Origin: an uncultured Bacilli bacterium
GTDB taxonomy: Bacteria > Bacillota_I > Bacilli_A > RFN20 > CAG-826
DNA: 32,464 nt
Assembly (NCBI GenBank): GCA_934162685.1
Contig: CAKPJO010000003.1
Location: 1 to 32,464, forward strand
Direction of reading: 5' to 3'
The translations under genes and the position numbers were made by a program. Below the pieces are notes generated by a model that ran no database searches, had not been told where the DNA came from, and saw nothing but the letters and a program-made list of their open reading frames with translations. Every line of letters starts with the position of its first letter. Within the stretch, counting starts at the first letter, position 1. Positions 22,428-31,591 of the stretch are shown in pieces.

Positions 22428-23984
22428 ATCACTATATTTTTTAGAGAATTTTTTTAAATCAACATACATATCTGACAATCTACCAAACATCTTAAGGTAG
22501 ACTTTTTTAAATAAGTAATCATATTTTTCATGATTTTCCATATTCGGATTGAAAGTTTTTGATCTTCTTACCATATTTTTAACAGCATCTTCATAAGAAT
22601 TATAAACACCTAAATATTTATATCCGACAATTGCACATCCTAATGATGCTGTTTCATATGTTTGAACTCTAAATACTGGTACACCAAATATATCGGCGGT
22701 AATTTGACATATAGCGTCACTTTGTGATCCACCACCAGAAACCGCAATCTCTTTAACTTTTGCATGTTGTCTTCTTTCGATTCCCTCTAAGCCATCTCTT
22801 AAGGCGTAAGCAATACCTTCAACAATCGCACGATATAAATGATATAAAGTATGACAATCACTAAAGCCAATAATTGCCCCTCTTGCATTTGGCTTCTTTA
22901 ATCCTGGTCCCCAATAAGGTTGAAGAACTAATCCATCACATCCAGGGCTAACCTCTAGTAATTTTTTATTCATATATTCTTCTACCGCTAATTTTTCAAT
23001 AGTGGCTTCGGCACTTTCTTGCTTAGCAAATTCTTTGGTAAACCAAGTAATCATCCAATAGCCACGATATACTTGCACTTCCATATTATATAAATTAGGA
23101 ATTGCTGCTGGATAAGCAGGTAAAAACTGCTCTGGTTCAATATATTTTTTATTGCTTACTTCTATAGAAGAAGCAGTTCCATAAGAAATACTTGCCATAT
23201 CTTTAGTTAAACAACCTGTTCCAATTGTCTCACATGCTTTATCAGCACCCGTTGCTATTAATACTAATCCTTCTTTTAAACCAGTTTCTTCGCTACATTT
23301 CTTTGTTATTTTTCCTAATACATCCCCAGCTTCAACGATTCGACAACATTTTTCTTTATCTACTCCAAATATTGGTTGCTTAAGGACATGCTTTCCATAC
23401 CATTTTTTATTTTTAAAATCAATTGGATAGTGGCCTGTTTGATTACCAATAGAATCCACTAATTCACCAACTAAACGATAAACAAAATAAGTAGAAATAT
23501 TCACATAATGTTTTGTTTTTGCCCAATTTTCTGGTTCATTTTCTTGTATCCAGTTTGCGGCAGTTCTTCGCATATTCATTTCCACAGTGTCAGTCATACC
23601 AACAATTCTGAAAAGAAATCTATTCAATAAAGGCAATTTACGCTTTCCTTCCGCTAAACGTTGATCAAGCCATAATATTGATGGTCTAATAACTTCATTA
23701 TTTTCATCGAGTAAAACTGATGTATCTCTAAAACAAGTCATAGAAATGCATTTTACTCTATTCATTAATTCTTTTTGTTCTTTTGTTAACTTTTTACAAA
23801 CTTTACAAAGTTTTTCCCAATAATAAGATGGATATTGTTCACAATATCCGGTTTTAATTGAAAAATAAGCTTGTTCATATGGTTCTTTAACACAGGCTAA
23901 AGTGTTGCCTAATTTATCAATAATTAATGCTCTAACACTTTGTGTTCCAAAGTCTAAAGTTAATACTAATGGTTCTGATTCCAT
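22425..23984 (-). CDS. FGGY-family carbohydrate kinase
   Basis: 519 aa cytoplasmic ATP-dependent sugar kinase of the xylulokinase/glycerol kinase superfamily. N-terminal VLTLDFGTQSVRALIID is the phosphate-1 motif; SILWLDQR is the conserved FGGY N-lobe stretch; VLIATGADKACETIGTG is the phosphate-2 region; AVSGGGSQSDAICQITAD is the adenosine-binding FGGY signature. The substrate cannot be read; xylulose is only one option. I start at ATG 23984 with AGGTGAG upstream; the TTG at 23999 would include the binding site. No transporter or isomerase lies next to it, which is unusual for sugar kinases. Confidence 0.88.
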   Translation of the reverse strand: MESEPLVLTLDFGTQSVRALIIDKLGNTLACVKEPYEQAYFSIKTGYCEQYPSYYWEKLCKVCKKLTKEQKELMNRVKCISMTCFRDTSVLLDENNEVIRPSILWLDQRLAEGKRKLPLLNRFLFRIVGMTDTVEMNMRRTAANWIQENEPENWAKTKHYVNISTYFVYRLVGELVDSIGNQTGHYPIDFKNKKWYGKHVLKQPIFGVDKEKCCRIVEAGDVLGKITKKCSEETGLKEGLVLIATGADKACETIGTGCLTKDMASISYGTASSIEVSNKKYIEPEQFLPAYPAAIPNLYNMEVQVYRGYWMITWFTKEFAKQESAEATIEKLAVEEYMNKKLLEVSPGCDGLVLQPYWGPGLKKPNARGAIIGFSDCHTLYHLYRAIVEGIAYALRDGLEGIERRQHAKVKEIAVSGGGSQSDAICQITADIFGVPVFRVQTYETASLGCAIVGYKYLGVYNSYEDAVKNMVRRSKTFNPNMENHEKYDYLFKKVYLKMFGRLSDMYVDLKKFSKKYSD

Positions 23985-24151
23985 AATCTCACCTACCAAT
24001 TTACATTTTATTACATTTTACTAGTCATTAAAATAAATTTTTTATTACTACTTTACGGCGTACTTTGTATACTACTTTTATTGAAGATATCACAATATTG
24101 CAATTTGCCTAAAAAAATTAAGAAAAAACTCATATTTTTTTATATTTTTAA

Positions 24152-24218
24152 ATGAAATTTAATATTATTTATGTTAATATATTTCCGTAGCATTTATTGC
24201 GCTAATTTTTTAATTAGC
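24152..24218 (+). promoter_or_regulatory. Promoter and leader hairpin of ppdK
   Basis: Candidate promoter: -35 ATGAAA (24152-24157), 17-base spacer, -10 TAATAT (24175-24180) with TGT before it (extended -10). The leader has hairpin GCTAATT/AATTAGC (24201-24218, 4-base loop) ending 12 bases before AGGAGG. The rest of the 24000-24241 gap shows no gene; a weak minus-strand promoter for the kinase may lie near 24070-24110. Confidence 0.5.
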
Positions 24219-24241
24219 AAATTTTATTAGGAGGAAAAAAA

Positions 24242-26875
24242 ATGCAAGAAAAAAAGTATGTTTATCACTTTAAAGAAGCTCATGGCTTAGGTAAAGAACT
24301 TCTTGGTGGTAAGGGTGCCGGCTTAGCAGAAATGACTTACATTGGAGTCCCAATTCCACAAGGATTCACAATTACAACTGAAGCTTGCACACTTTATTAT
24401 GAAAGCGGCAAAAAACTTCCAGATTTCTTAGTTGAACAAGTCTACGAAGCAATTAAAACCGTTGAAAAAGAAACAGGAAAATCATTTGGTGGAGACAAGA
24501 ACCCTTTATTAGTTAGTGTTCGTTCTGGTGCACGTGTTAGTATGCCAGGTATGATGGATACTATCTTAAACTTAGGTTTAAACGATAAAACTGTTGAAGT
24601 TTTAGCAAAAGAAACAAATAATGATAGATTTGCTTATGATAGCTATCGTCGTTTTATCTTAATGTTCACAAACATTGCAAAAGGACATCCTAGAACTGCA
24701 ATGGATAAAATGCTTGAAGATTTAAAAGAATCTAAAGGTTATAAACTTGATACTGAAGTTACTGCTGATGAATTAAAAGAATTAGTAAAAAAATACAAAG
24801 AATACTATAAATCAGTATTTGGTGAAGAATTCCCATCTGATCCAAAAGTTCAATTAATCGAAGCTGTTACTGCTGTATTCCGTTCATGGGATAACCCACG
24901 TGCTAACGTTTACCGTATGATGAACTCAATTCCTTATTCTTGGGGAACTGCTGTTAACGTCCAATCAATGGCATTCGGTAACAAAGGTGAAACATCTGGT
25001 ACAGGTGTTGCATTCTCACGTGACCCAGCTACTGGTGAAAACAAAGTATCTGCAGAATATTTACCAAACGCTCAAGGTGAAGACGTTGTTGCTGGTATTC
25101 GTACACCATTACACATTGAAGAATTAAATAAACGTATGCCTGAAGTCTATAAAGAATTCATGGAAACAATTAAGAAAATGGAACACCATTACCGCGATAT
25201 GCAAGATATGGAATTTACTGTTGAAGATGGTAAATTATACTTCTTACAAACTCGTAATGGTAAGAGAACTCCTGCTGCAGCTTTAAAGATTGCTTGTGAT
25301 TTAGTTGATGAAGGCTTAATCACTGAAGAAGAAGCTGTATTAAGAATCGATCCAGTTTCATTCGATAAATTATTATTACCTGCATTCGATAAAGATGACT
25401 TAAAGAAAGCCACTATTATCGCTGAAGGTTTAGCTGCTGGTCCAGGTGCTGGTACTGGTAAAATTGCTTTCACTGCTGAAGAAGCTGAAAGAAGACACAA
25501 CGATGGTGAAAAAGTTATCTTAGCTCGTGCTGAAACTTCACCAGAAGATATCGTTGGTATGGTTGCCGCTGAAGGTATTTTAACAATGCGTGGCGGTATG
25601 ACATCTCACGCTGCAGTAGTTGCTCGTGGTATGGGTAAATGCTGTGTATGTGGATGTAAAGAAGCTCTAATTGATGAAGAAAATAGAACTATTACTATTA
25701 ATGGTAAAGTTTATACAGATCAAGATGTAATTTCTCTTGATGGTTCAACAGGTAAAGTATACCTTGGAGACATTAAGAAAGTTATGCCAGACTTATCAGC
25801 TGGTTACTTCGGACGTTTAATGAAATGGGTTGATGAAAACCGTACATTAAAAGTTCGTACAAACGCTGATACTCCACGTGATGCAAAACAAGCAAAAGCA
25901 TTTGGTGCTGAAGGTATTGGTCTATGCCGTACAGAACATATGTTCTTTGATAAAGATAGAATCTTCTCTATGAGAAAAATGATTTTAGCAGATACAGTTG
26001 AAGAAAGAAAAGCTGCTTTAGCAGAACTTGAACCAATGCAACAATCTGACTTCGAATCATTATATGAAACAATGGGCGAAATGAATGTTAACGTTCGTTT
26101 ATTAGATCCACCTCTACACGAATTCTTACCAACAGAAGAAGATAAGATTGAAGAATTAGCAAAAGCAACTAATAGAACAGTTGAACAAGTTAAGGCTCGT
26201 ATTGAATACTTACACGAATTCAACCCTATGATGGGTCACCGTGGTTGCCGTTTAGCTGTTTCTTATCCAGAAATTTGCGAAATGCAAACAAGCGCAATCA
26301 TCAAGGCTGCTATTGCTGTTCATAAGAGAACAGGTTTAGACATTAAGCCAGAAATCATGGTACCACTCGTCCTTGAAGTTAAAGAATTAAAATTCGTTAA
26401 GAATATTATCACAACTACAGCTGATAAATTAATCGCTGAAGCTGGTGTAAATATGCACTACCACGTTGGTACAATGATTGAAATTCCTCGTGCTGCTTTA
26501 TTAGCTGACGAAATCGCTCAAGAAGCAGAATTCTTCTCATTTGGTACAAACGACTTAACACAAATGACATTCGGATTCTCTCGTGATGATGCTGCTAAAT
26601 TCTTACCAGATTATTACGAACACAAGATTTTCGAAGAAGATCCATTCAAGACACTTGATCAACATGGTGTTGGTAAATTAGTTGATATGGCTGTTAAACT
26701 TGGCCGCTCAACAAGACCAGAATTACACATCGGTGTTTGTGGTGAAACAGGTGGCGAACCTAACTCAATTGAATTCTACCATAAGGCTGGATTAGATTAT
26801 GTTTCATGTTCACCATTCCGTGTACCAGTTGCACGTTTAGCTGCTGCTCAAGCTGCTATTAAAAATAGAAAATAA
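24242..26875 (+). CDS. ppdK: Pyruvate, phosphate dikinase
   Basis: Interconverts pyruvate, ATP and phosphate with PEP, AMP and PPi; in anaerobic Bacillota it works in glycolysis or gluconeogenesis with PPi. The N-terminal nucleotide-binding domain begins VYHFKEAHGLGKELLGGKG; the central phosphohistidine domain has GGMTSHAAVVARGMG with His near 456; the C-terminal PEP/pyruvate barrel ends with GVCGETGGEPNSIEFY, the Cys near 833. 877 aa is the full normal length. AGGAGG precedes the ATG. Codon choice (CGT for Arg, AAC, TTC, GGT) differs from the AT-rich neighbours and fits very high expression rather than transfer. No regulatory-protein gene (DUF299) lies beside it. Confidence 0.98.
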   Translation: MQEKKYVYHFKEAHGLGKELLGGKGAGLAEMTYIGVPIPQGFTITTEACTLYYESGKKLPDFLVEQVYEAIKTVEKETGKSFGGDKNPLLVSVRSGARVSMPGMMDTILNLGLNDKTVEVLAKETNNDRFAYDSYRRFILMFTNIAKGHPRTAMDKMLEDLKESKGYKLDTEVTADELKELVKKYKEYYKSVFGEEFPSDPKVQLIEAVTAVFRSWDNPRANVYRMMNSIPYSWGTAVNVQSMAFGNKGETSGTGVAFSRDPATGENKVSAEYLPNAQGEDVVAGIRTPLHIEELNKRMPEVYKEFMETIKKMEHHYRDMQDMEFTVEDGKLYFLQTRNGKRTPAAALKIACDLVDEGLITEEEAVLRIDPVSFDKLLLPAFDKDDLKKATIIAEGLAAGPGAGTGKIAFTAEEAERRHNDGEKVILARAETSPEDIVGMVAAEGILTMRGGMTSHAAVVARGMGKCCVCGCKEALIDEENRTITINGKVYTDQDVISLDGSTGKVYLGDIKKVMPDLSAGYFGRLMKWVDENRTLKVRTNADTPRDAKQAKAFGAEGIGLCRTEHMFFDKDRIFSMRKMILADTVEERKAALAELEPMQQSDFESLYETMGEMNVNVRLLDPPLHEFLPTEEDKIEELAKATNRTVEQVKARIEYLHEFNPMMGHRGCRLAVSYPEICEMQTSAIIKAAIAVHKRTGLDIKPEIMVPLVLEVKELKFVKNIITTTADKLIAEAGVNMHYHVGTMIEIPRAALLADEIAQEAEFFSFGTNDLTQMTFGFSRDDAAKFLPDYYEHKIFEEDPFKTLDQHGVGKLVDMAVKLGRSTRPELHIGVCGETGGEPNSIEFYHKAGLDYVSCSPFRVPVARLAAAQAAIKNRK

Positions 26876-26898
26876 TCTATTAACTTAAATAAAAAATT

Positions 26899-26931
26899 GT
26901 GGATGTTTACATATGTAACATCCACTTTTTT
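26899..26931 (+). terminator. Strong terminator of ppdK
   Basis: GTGGATGTT (26899-26907) pairs with AACATCCAC (26917-26925) and is followed by six T. It lies 24 bases after the ppdK stop. Confidence 0.92.
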
Positions 26932-26957
26932 GTTGATTAATTTTTAGAATTTGTTTC

Positions 26958-26983
26958 AAAAAAAAGCTAGCAATTACTTGCTA
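26958..26983 (-). terminator. Terminator of the DUF2188 gene
   Basis: Minus-strand TAGCAA/TTGCTA (26983-26978 with 26973-26968, 4-base loop) then GC and eight T. The stem contains the gene's last codons and stop. Confidence 0.8.
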
Positions 26984-27354
26984 ACTTTCTTTTTAGTTTC
27001 TTTTTTTTCTACTTTTTTAGTTGTGGTAGGTTTAGCCTCTTCTTTTTTTGGAGCTGGAGCAACTTTTTTTACTGCTTTTTTTGTTTCTTTTGTTTCAACC
27101 TTTTCTTCTTTTACTTCTTCATCTTTAGGTTGTTCTTCTTTAGCAGGCTTTTTTTGTTGATAATTTTGTTTTCTAATTTTACCATCCTTTTTATGAATAG
27201 TAATAGAACCATCTTGGTTTTCTGCTAATGTTTCAGCGTAATCAATTGCTTCTTTTTGAGTGTTAAACAATTTAATAACTTTTGCTCCTTTGGCTAATTT
27301 CACTTGCCAAACACCATCATCTTTACGATGAGTAATAACATATCTTTTTGCCAT
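26974..27354 (-). CDS. DUF2188 protein with Lys/Glu/Pro-rich tail
   Basis: 126 aa. Residues 1-60 are a DUF2188 domain (YVITHRKDDGVWQVKLAKGA, then DYAETLAENQDGSITIHKKD), a small fold of unknown function. Residues about 66-126 are low-complexity repeats of Lys, Glu, Pro, Ala and Thr, resembling histone H1-like tails; the net charge is basic at the end (KKETKKKVSK). Such tails often bind nucleic acid, which I infer only. AGGAGG lies 8 bases before the ATG. It sits downstream of the shortened glmU, in place of the missing genes, with its own terminator. Confidence 0.8.
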   Translation of the reverse strand: MAKRYVITHRKDDGVWQVKLAKGAKVIKLFNTQKEAIDYAETLAENQDGSITIHKKDGKIRKQNYQQKKPAKEEQPKDEEVKEEKVETKETKKAVKKVAPAPKKEEAKPTTTKKVEKKETKKKVSK

Positions 27355-27409
27355 TAGTGATTCCTCCTAATAGTATTATATAAAATTATTTAACAATTTT
27401 TAAACTTTT

Positions 27410-28420
27410 TTATTTAATATTTTCAAAAGGTCCTACATTTTCCGCTTCTTTTATTTCAACATTTTTCACAAAAGAAGAGATAATATTACATTTATTACCT
27501 ATTTTAGCATTTTTAATATAAGAATTCGGTCCGATTACTGAGCTATGTCCAATTGAAGTTTTTCCATAAATATGTGTATTTGGATAAATAATTGTATCCG
27601 GTCCAATAGTGACATCCGGTCCAATATAAGTCGTTTTAGGATCAATAATTGTAACGCCATTAAGCATTAATTCTTTATTTATTCTTGCTTGAATAAATGC
27701 ACTTGCTTCTGAAAGTTGAACACGATTATTTACTCCGCTCATTTCACTAGGATTTGCTAAAATTGAAGCACCTACTTTTAATCCTTCTTGTCTAAACATA
27801 TAGAGTAAATCTGTTAAATAGTATTCTCCTTGTTTATTATTGGTTTTTAAATTATGTAAATGTTTAAATAGTTCAACGTTATCAAATACATATATACCTG
27901 CATTAACTTCTTTTACTTTATCCATTGCTTCGTCACAATCTGCTTGTTCAACAATTGCTTCAACTTGACTACCATCAGCGTTTCTTTTAATACGTCCATA
28001 ACCTTTAGGATTATCTAGTATAGCGGTTAAAAGAGTTAAAGCATTATGATCATTGATATGTTTATCAAATAAAGCCTTAAATGTATCTTTTGTTACTACT
28101 GGTGTATCCCCACAGCAAACAACAGTATATCCTTCTTTACCTTCTAAAATAGGTGCAGCTTGCATTACTGCATGCCCAGTTCCTTTTTGTTCTAATTGCC
28201 AAACAATATCAGAACTATCTTCCACTAAAGACTTTGTTACTTCACCGCCAAATCCAACAACAGTGATAATCTTATTAAAATTTAAAGGTTTTAGCGCATC
28301 TAACACATATCTAACAATTGGTTTTTCTAATACCTCATAACTTACTTTAGATTTAGAAACATCTAAAGATTTCATACGCGTTCCTTTTCCGGCCGCTAAA
28401 ACAATCGCATAATTATTCAT
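27410..28420 (-). CDS. glmU: GlmU uridyltransferase, lacking the acetyltransferase end
   Basis: N-terminal pyrophosphorylase domain makes UDP-GlcNAc from GlcNAc-1-P and UTP: LAAGKGTRMKS near 8-18, QKGTGHAVMQAA, CCGDTPVV, GYGRIKR, EVNAGIYVF and GVNNRVQLSEA are all present. Hexapeptide repeats follow (YIGPDVTIGPDTIIYPNTHI), but the protein ends at 336 aa with VGPFENIK, where full GlmU (about 456 aa) continues VGPFAxLRP into the acetyl-CoA and GlcN-1-P site. The stop is followed by an AT-rich gap with no continuation in any frame. GlcN-1-P acetylation must then be done elsewhere in this cell, if the gene is not damaged. GGGAG lies 8 bases before the ATG; ispE is 12 bases upstream. Confidence 0.93.
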   Translation of the reverse strand: MNNYAIVLAAGKGTRMKSLDVSKSKVSYEVLEKPIVRYVLDALKPLNFNKIITVVGFGGEVTKSLVEDSSDIVWQLEQKGTGHAVMQAAPILEGKEGYTVVCCGDTPVVTKDTFKALFDKHINDHNALTLLTAILDNPKGYGRIKRNADGSQVEAIVEQADCDEAMDKVKEVNAGIYVFDNVELFKHLHNLKTNNKQGEYYLTDLLYMFRQEGLKVGASILANPSEMSGVNNRVQLSEASAFIQARINKELMLNGVTIIDPKTTYIGPDVTIGPDTIIYPNTHIYGKTSIGHSSVIGPNSYIKNAKIGNKCNIISSFVKNVEIKEAENVGPFENIK

Positions 28421-28432
28421 TTTTATTACTCC

Positions 28433-29284
28433 CTAATTTAAAATTTTGGTTACAAATACATTATAACCTTTTTTTTCTAAAATTTTAGCCTCTTTTTCAA
28501 CCATATGTTTGTTTTCTGATAATGCAAACACTGAAGAGCCAGATCCAGACATTAAAACAATATTAAATCCACAATTTTTTAATAAATCTTTTATATCTTG
28601 TATTTCTGGTAACAATGAAATAGAAGCATTCTCTAAATCATTTCCAAAACAATTTGGAATGTCATCAGTATTTCCTTGTTTTAAATTCTCTATTAATTTA
28701 TCAACTTGAGGATTAGAAGAAGATCCTACTTCATCATATTTAGAGTATACCTCTTTTGTTGATAAACCTCTTTTTGGTTTAATTATTAAGACATAATAAT
28801 CTTTTTTTACAATTATTGGTGTGAGTTTTTCGCCAATTCCTTCTGAGCGTGAAGGAATGTTATATAAGCAAAATGGAACATCTGCTCCAATAGATTTAGC
28901 AATACTCAATTCATCTTCTTCACTTATATGAAGTTTTAATAAATCTTTAATTGCGCGAATAACTGCCGCGGCATTTGCAGATCCTCCACCTAATCCAGCA
29001 CCAATTGGAATATTTTTGTGAATATGAATACGAAAAGATTTATTTATTTTAAATTTTTCTTTCATTTTACGTACAGCAATACTACATAAGTTGTATTCAC
29101 CGGTTTCTAAAGAAAAATCGTCACAAGTGACATAAGTTTCGTAAATATCTGGTAATAATGAAATATCTATTGAATCATGTAACTCTAGAGGTAACATTAT
29201 CATGTCTAAGTCATGATATCCATCTTTATTTTTTCCTTTAACTTTTAAGGCTAAGTTTATTTTTGCATAAGCTTTTACAATCAT
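28433..29284 (-). CDS. ispE: 4-diphosphocytidyl-2-C-methyl-D-erythritol kinase
   Basis: GHMP kinase of the MEP isoprenoid pathway, giving the 2-phosphate of CDP-methylerythritol. Lys8 in YAKINLAL, the P-loop PIGAGLGGGSANAAA at 93-107, Asp135 in GADVPF and the C-terminal MSGSGSSVFAL motif are all conserved. 283 aa is normal. It heads a unit with glmU; GAGG lies shortly before the ATG. purR, yabJ and spoVG, which follow it in B. subtilis, are missing. Confidence 0.96.
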   Translation of the reverse strand: MIVKAYAKINLALKVKGKNKDGYHDLDMIMLPLELHDSIDISLLPDIYETYVTCDDFSLETGEYNLCSIAVRKMKEKFKINKSFRIHIHKNIPIGAGLGGGSANAAAVIRAIKDLLKLHISEEDELSIAKSIGADVPFCLYNIPSRSEGIGEKLTPIIVKKDYYVLIIKPKRGLSTKEVYSKYDEVGSSSNPQVDKLIENLKQGNTDDIPNCFGNDLENASISLLPEIQDIKDLLKNCGFNIVLMSGSGSSVFALSENKHMVEKEAKILEKKGYNVFVTKILN

Positions 29285-29377
29285 ATCAATTTCCTCGATT
29301 ATATTTTGATTAGCGATAGTAATTGTATCATAAATAAAAATATATATAAATGTATTTTTATTACATTTATTTTTTTA

Positions 29378-29404
29378 TAAAAAAAGAGCCCCATAAAAGG
29401 GGCT
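29378..29404 (-). terminator. Terminator after the 157-aa membrane gene
   Basis: Minus-strand AGCCCC/GGGGCT (29404-29399 with 29392-29387, 6-base loop) followed by a T-run interrupted by one C. GC-rich stem, strong. Confidence 0.92.
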
Positions 29405-29418
29405 TCTCCAACTAAAAA

Positions 29419-29892
29419 TTATTGGTTAATTTCGTCATTGTTCACATAATTAGTGTTCGTATATTCTATTGGTCCAACTGGTTGAGGGTCTTTTAAACAT
29501 AAAACAACAATGGAGAACGCAACAGGAACAGCAAATAACAATGCAACGAAAATACTTGAAGTTAAACTAAATAACATTGGAATAGCGTTAAGAACAAGAA
29601 TAGTAATAAATAATCCTTTTGATCTTTCTTGTCTTACAGTTTTCACTTCAGCAAAAATAGAAACAACAATGATAGCAATTAAATAAACAATAAACATAAT
29701 CATAACCACTTTAGTGGTATTTTTTAGTACTGCTAATTCTTCTGCGGATAATTGTGATCCAACTTGTTCTTTAACAATTTCAAATGCTGTATCAAAAGCA
29801 GCGAATGAAATCAAAAATATGAATGTAAAAATAGAACTAAGCACAATTGAAATTATCGCTGCTGCTTCTTGGAATTTTTTCTTTTTGTTCAT
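29419..29892 (-). CDS. Four-helix membrane protein of unknown function
   Basis: 157 aa with helices at about 10-33, 62-84, 92-108 and 110-132 and a polar loop (EIVKEQVGSQLSAEELAVLK) between the first two. The C-terminus is polar (PIEYTNTNYVNNDEINQ). No named family recognised; it recalls small DUF4064-like proteins in layout only. GGAGG lies before the ATG. It occupies the place of veg and sspF between yabG and ispE in B. subtilis, and ends in a strong terminator, so it may share a transcript with yabG. Confidence 0.75.
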   Translation of the reverse strand: MNKKKKFQEAAAIISIVLSSIFTFIFLISFAAFDTAFEIVKEQVGSQLSAEELAVLKNTTKVVMIMFIVYLIAIIVVSIFAEVKTVRQERSKGLFITILVLNAIPMLFSLTSSIFVALLFAVPVAFSIVVLCLKDPQPVGPIEYTNTNYVNNDEINQ

Positions 29893-29936
29893 TTTCTTTT
29901 CCTCCGATAGTTTATTTTAACATATAATTAATCCTT

Positions 29937-30674
29937 TTAATAGATTTTTCTTGCAACTCCACGCGTATCAACACCAGTTATTCCTCTTGTTGCCCCACTT
30001 GTTTGATTAACAGCGCTTAGTACATCCACTAAATTATTTATGGAAGTAGTGGAAATCATAATTGCCACTATTGCGGGATCTAAAGCTGCAATATTAATGC
30101 TAGCTGGAGATGACGCAAAATTCGCATATTCAATTAATTCTTTAAAGTTTGATTGACATCCACCCACTACAATTGGCATCGCATCTTTATCTTGCTGAAA
30201 CATTCGAGCATTTTTAATAGTTTCTAAAAAGAACTTTGAATTCATGTATTCATTAGCAAAAGGACTTTTCGATAAAGCATCATGTCCCGTAATAACTAAT
30301 ACATCCGGTTTATGTTTTATAAGCAATTCATTAATTACATTAGGCATATTATTTTCCATAACAAAATAGCCAATCGCCGGAACTTTATATTTTTGATATA
30401 ACTGCATACACCTATTTAAAAATAGAGAATCACCATCTAAATGAAGTACTTTGCCAAATAAAGTATTATTGCTATATTCGGGCAAAACCAAATTAGGTGC
30501 ATTTATATCATCTCTATTTTCATTTATTTTTAAATCGCTAAGTGGAGCATCAGCATTTAATCTTTTACACTTTCCTTTTAAAAAAGCAATTCCATCTTTA
30601 ATTTTATAAATCACAAAGACACAGTCATTATTATAAGATTTTCGGCTTACAATGTCTCCAATTTTAAAATTCAT
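29937..30674 (-). CDS. yabG: Sporulation-specific protease YabG
   Basis: Mother-cell protease that trims coat and cortex proteins during spore maturation. The N-terminal beta domain (GDIVSRKSYNNDCVFVIYKI) is followed by the catalytic region: VITGHDAL with His131 and GGCQSNFKELIEYANFASSP with Cys173, both conserved in the family and proposed as the active pair. The end TRGITGVDTRGVARKIY is also typical. 245 aa is shorter than B. subtilis YabG (290). GGAG lies before the ATG. A GATAGCCTA at minus 30707-30699 resembles a sigma-K -10 (CATAnnnTA), as would be expected, but no -35 is clear. The ksgA-yabG order matches B. subtilis. Confidence 0.95.
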   Translation of the reverse strand: MNFKIGDIVSRKSYNNDCVFVIYKIKDGIAFLKGKCKRLNADAPLSDLKINENRDDINAPNLVLPEYSNNTLFGKVLHLDGDSLFLNRCMQLYQKYKVPAIGYFVMENNMPNVINELLIKHKPDVLVITGHDALSKSPFANEYMNSKFFLETIKNARMFQQDKDAMPIVVGGCQSNFKELIEYANFASSPASINIAALDPAIVAIMISTTSINNLVDVLSAVNQTSGATRGITGVDTRGVARKIY

Positions 30675-30742
30675 TTTTTTCTCCTTGAAATTATAAATTA
30701 GGCTATCATTTATTTATATTCAATTTAAAGAGAATAAATACT

Positions 30743-30770
30743 AAAAAAGTATCACTAGTCGATGATACTT
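30743..30770 (-). terminator. Terminator of the tatD-rnmV-ksgA operon
   Basis: Minus-strand AAGTATCA/TGATACTT (8 bp, 8-base loop) followed by further T to 30743. The 5' arm and loop contain the last ksgA codons and its TAG. Confidence 0.9.
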
Positions 30771-31591
30771 TCTTTAATTTTATCAGTTAATTTTAAATAA
30801 AAGTTCAAATTCAATTGTTCAGGTCGCATTGTTTCTTGACATGATAAATCATTTAAAATTTTACTTGCTTTTTCTTTATCTTTTAAATAGCTTGTTAAGT
30901 TATTTAATATTGTTTTTCTTCGCATTTTAAACATTGCTTTTGTTACTTGGAAAAATAGTTTTTCATTAACATATTTTCTATCATTTGTAACATTAATTTG
31001 GAAAACTAATGAATCAACATGTGGTTCAGGAATATAAGAATGCCTTGATACTTTTTGAATAACTTTAACATTACCTAAATATTCAATAAAAATTGATATT
31101 GGTGAATATTCTTTAGTATTAATAGGAGATACCAAACGATTATAAGCTTCTTTTTGTACCATTAATGTCATTTGTTTAACATTAGGACATTTAATAAGTT
31201 TTTCTACAATATCTGTTGTAACATAATAAGGTAAATTAGCCACTACAACAATATCTTTATCATATTTATTTAAATTAACATTTAAAAAGTCTTTATTAAT
31301 TATTTCAACATTTTCGTCATTTATTTGATGATTTAGGTGATCTACCATAACTGAATCAATTTCCACTAAAACCTTTTCGCCTTTTTTTTCTAGCAAATGA
31401 TAAGTTAAAGCTCCTAAACCTGGACCTATTTCTAATAAAATTTTATCATTTCCATCATCTATTTTATCAATAATATTTTTAGCTAAAGTATCATCAATTA
31501 AAAAGTTTTGTCCATATTTTTTTAGTGCTCGAACATCATAAATATTTAAATGTTTACAAACATACTCTTTATCCGCAACTGGTCCAATCAT
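30755..31591 (-). CDS. rsmA: 16S rRNA adenine dimethyltransferase RsmA (KsgA)
   Basis: SAM-dependent dimethylation of A1518 and A1519 of 16S rRNA, a late step in 30S assembly. KKYGQNFL at 24-31, SAM-binding EIGPGLGALT at 54-63 and catalytic NLPYY at 119-123 are intact, with the C-terminal MRRKTILNNL helix. 278 aa is normal. The ATG overlaps the rnmV stop (ATGA), so translation is coupled. Confidence 0.97.
   Translation of the reverse strand: MIGPVADKEYVCKHLNIYDVRALKKYGQNFLIDDTLAKNIIDKIDDGNDKILLEIGPGLGALTYHLLEKKGEKVLVEIDSVMVDHLNHQINDENVEIINKDFLNVNLNKYDKDIVVVANLPYYVTTDIVEKLIKCPNVKQMTLMVQKEAYNRLVSPINTKEYSPISIFIEYLGNVKVIQKVSRHSYIPEPHVDSLVFQINVTNDRKYVNEKLFFQVTKAMFKMRRKTILNNLTSYLKDKEKASKILNDLSCQETMRPEQLNLNFYLKLTDKIKESIID

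Noticed and set aside
24050..24110. A catabolite-response operator upstream of the FGGY kinase
   Set aside because: The region has partial symmetry (GTAC/GTATAC) but does not fit the cre consensus.
25189..26223. Minus-strand frames of 103 and 139 codons inside ppdK
   Set aside because: Ser-rich shadows of a highly conserved gene with strong codon bias; no start signals.
26951..27160. Plus-strand 69-codon hydrophobic frame (MFQKKASNYLL...)
   Set aside because: It mirrors the Lys/Glu tail of the DUF2188 gene on the other strand; the hydrophobicity is an effect of complementing Lys and Glu codons.
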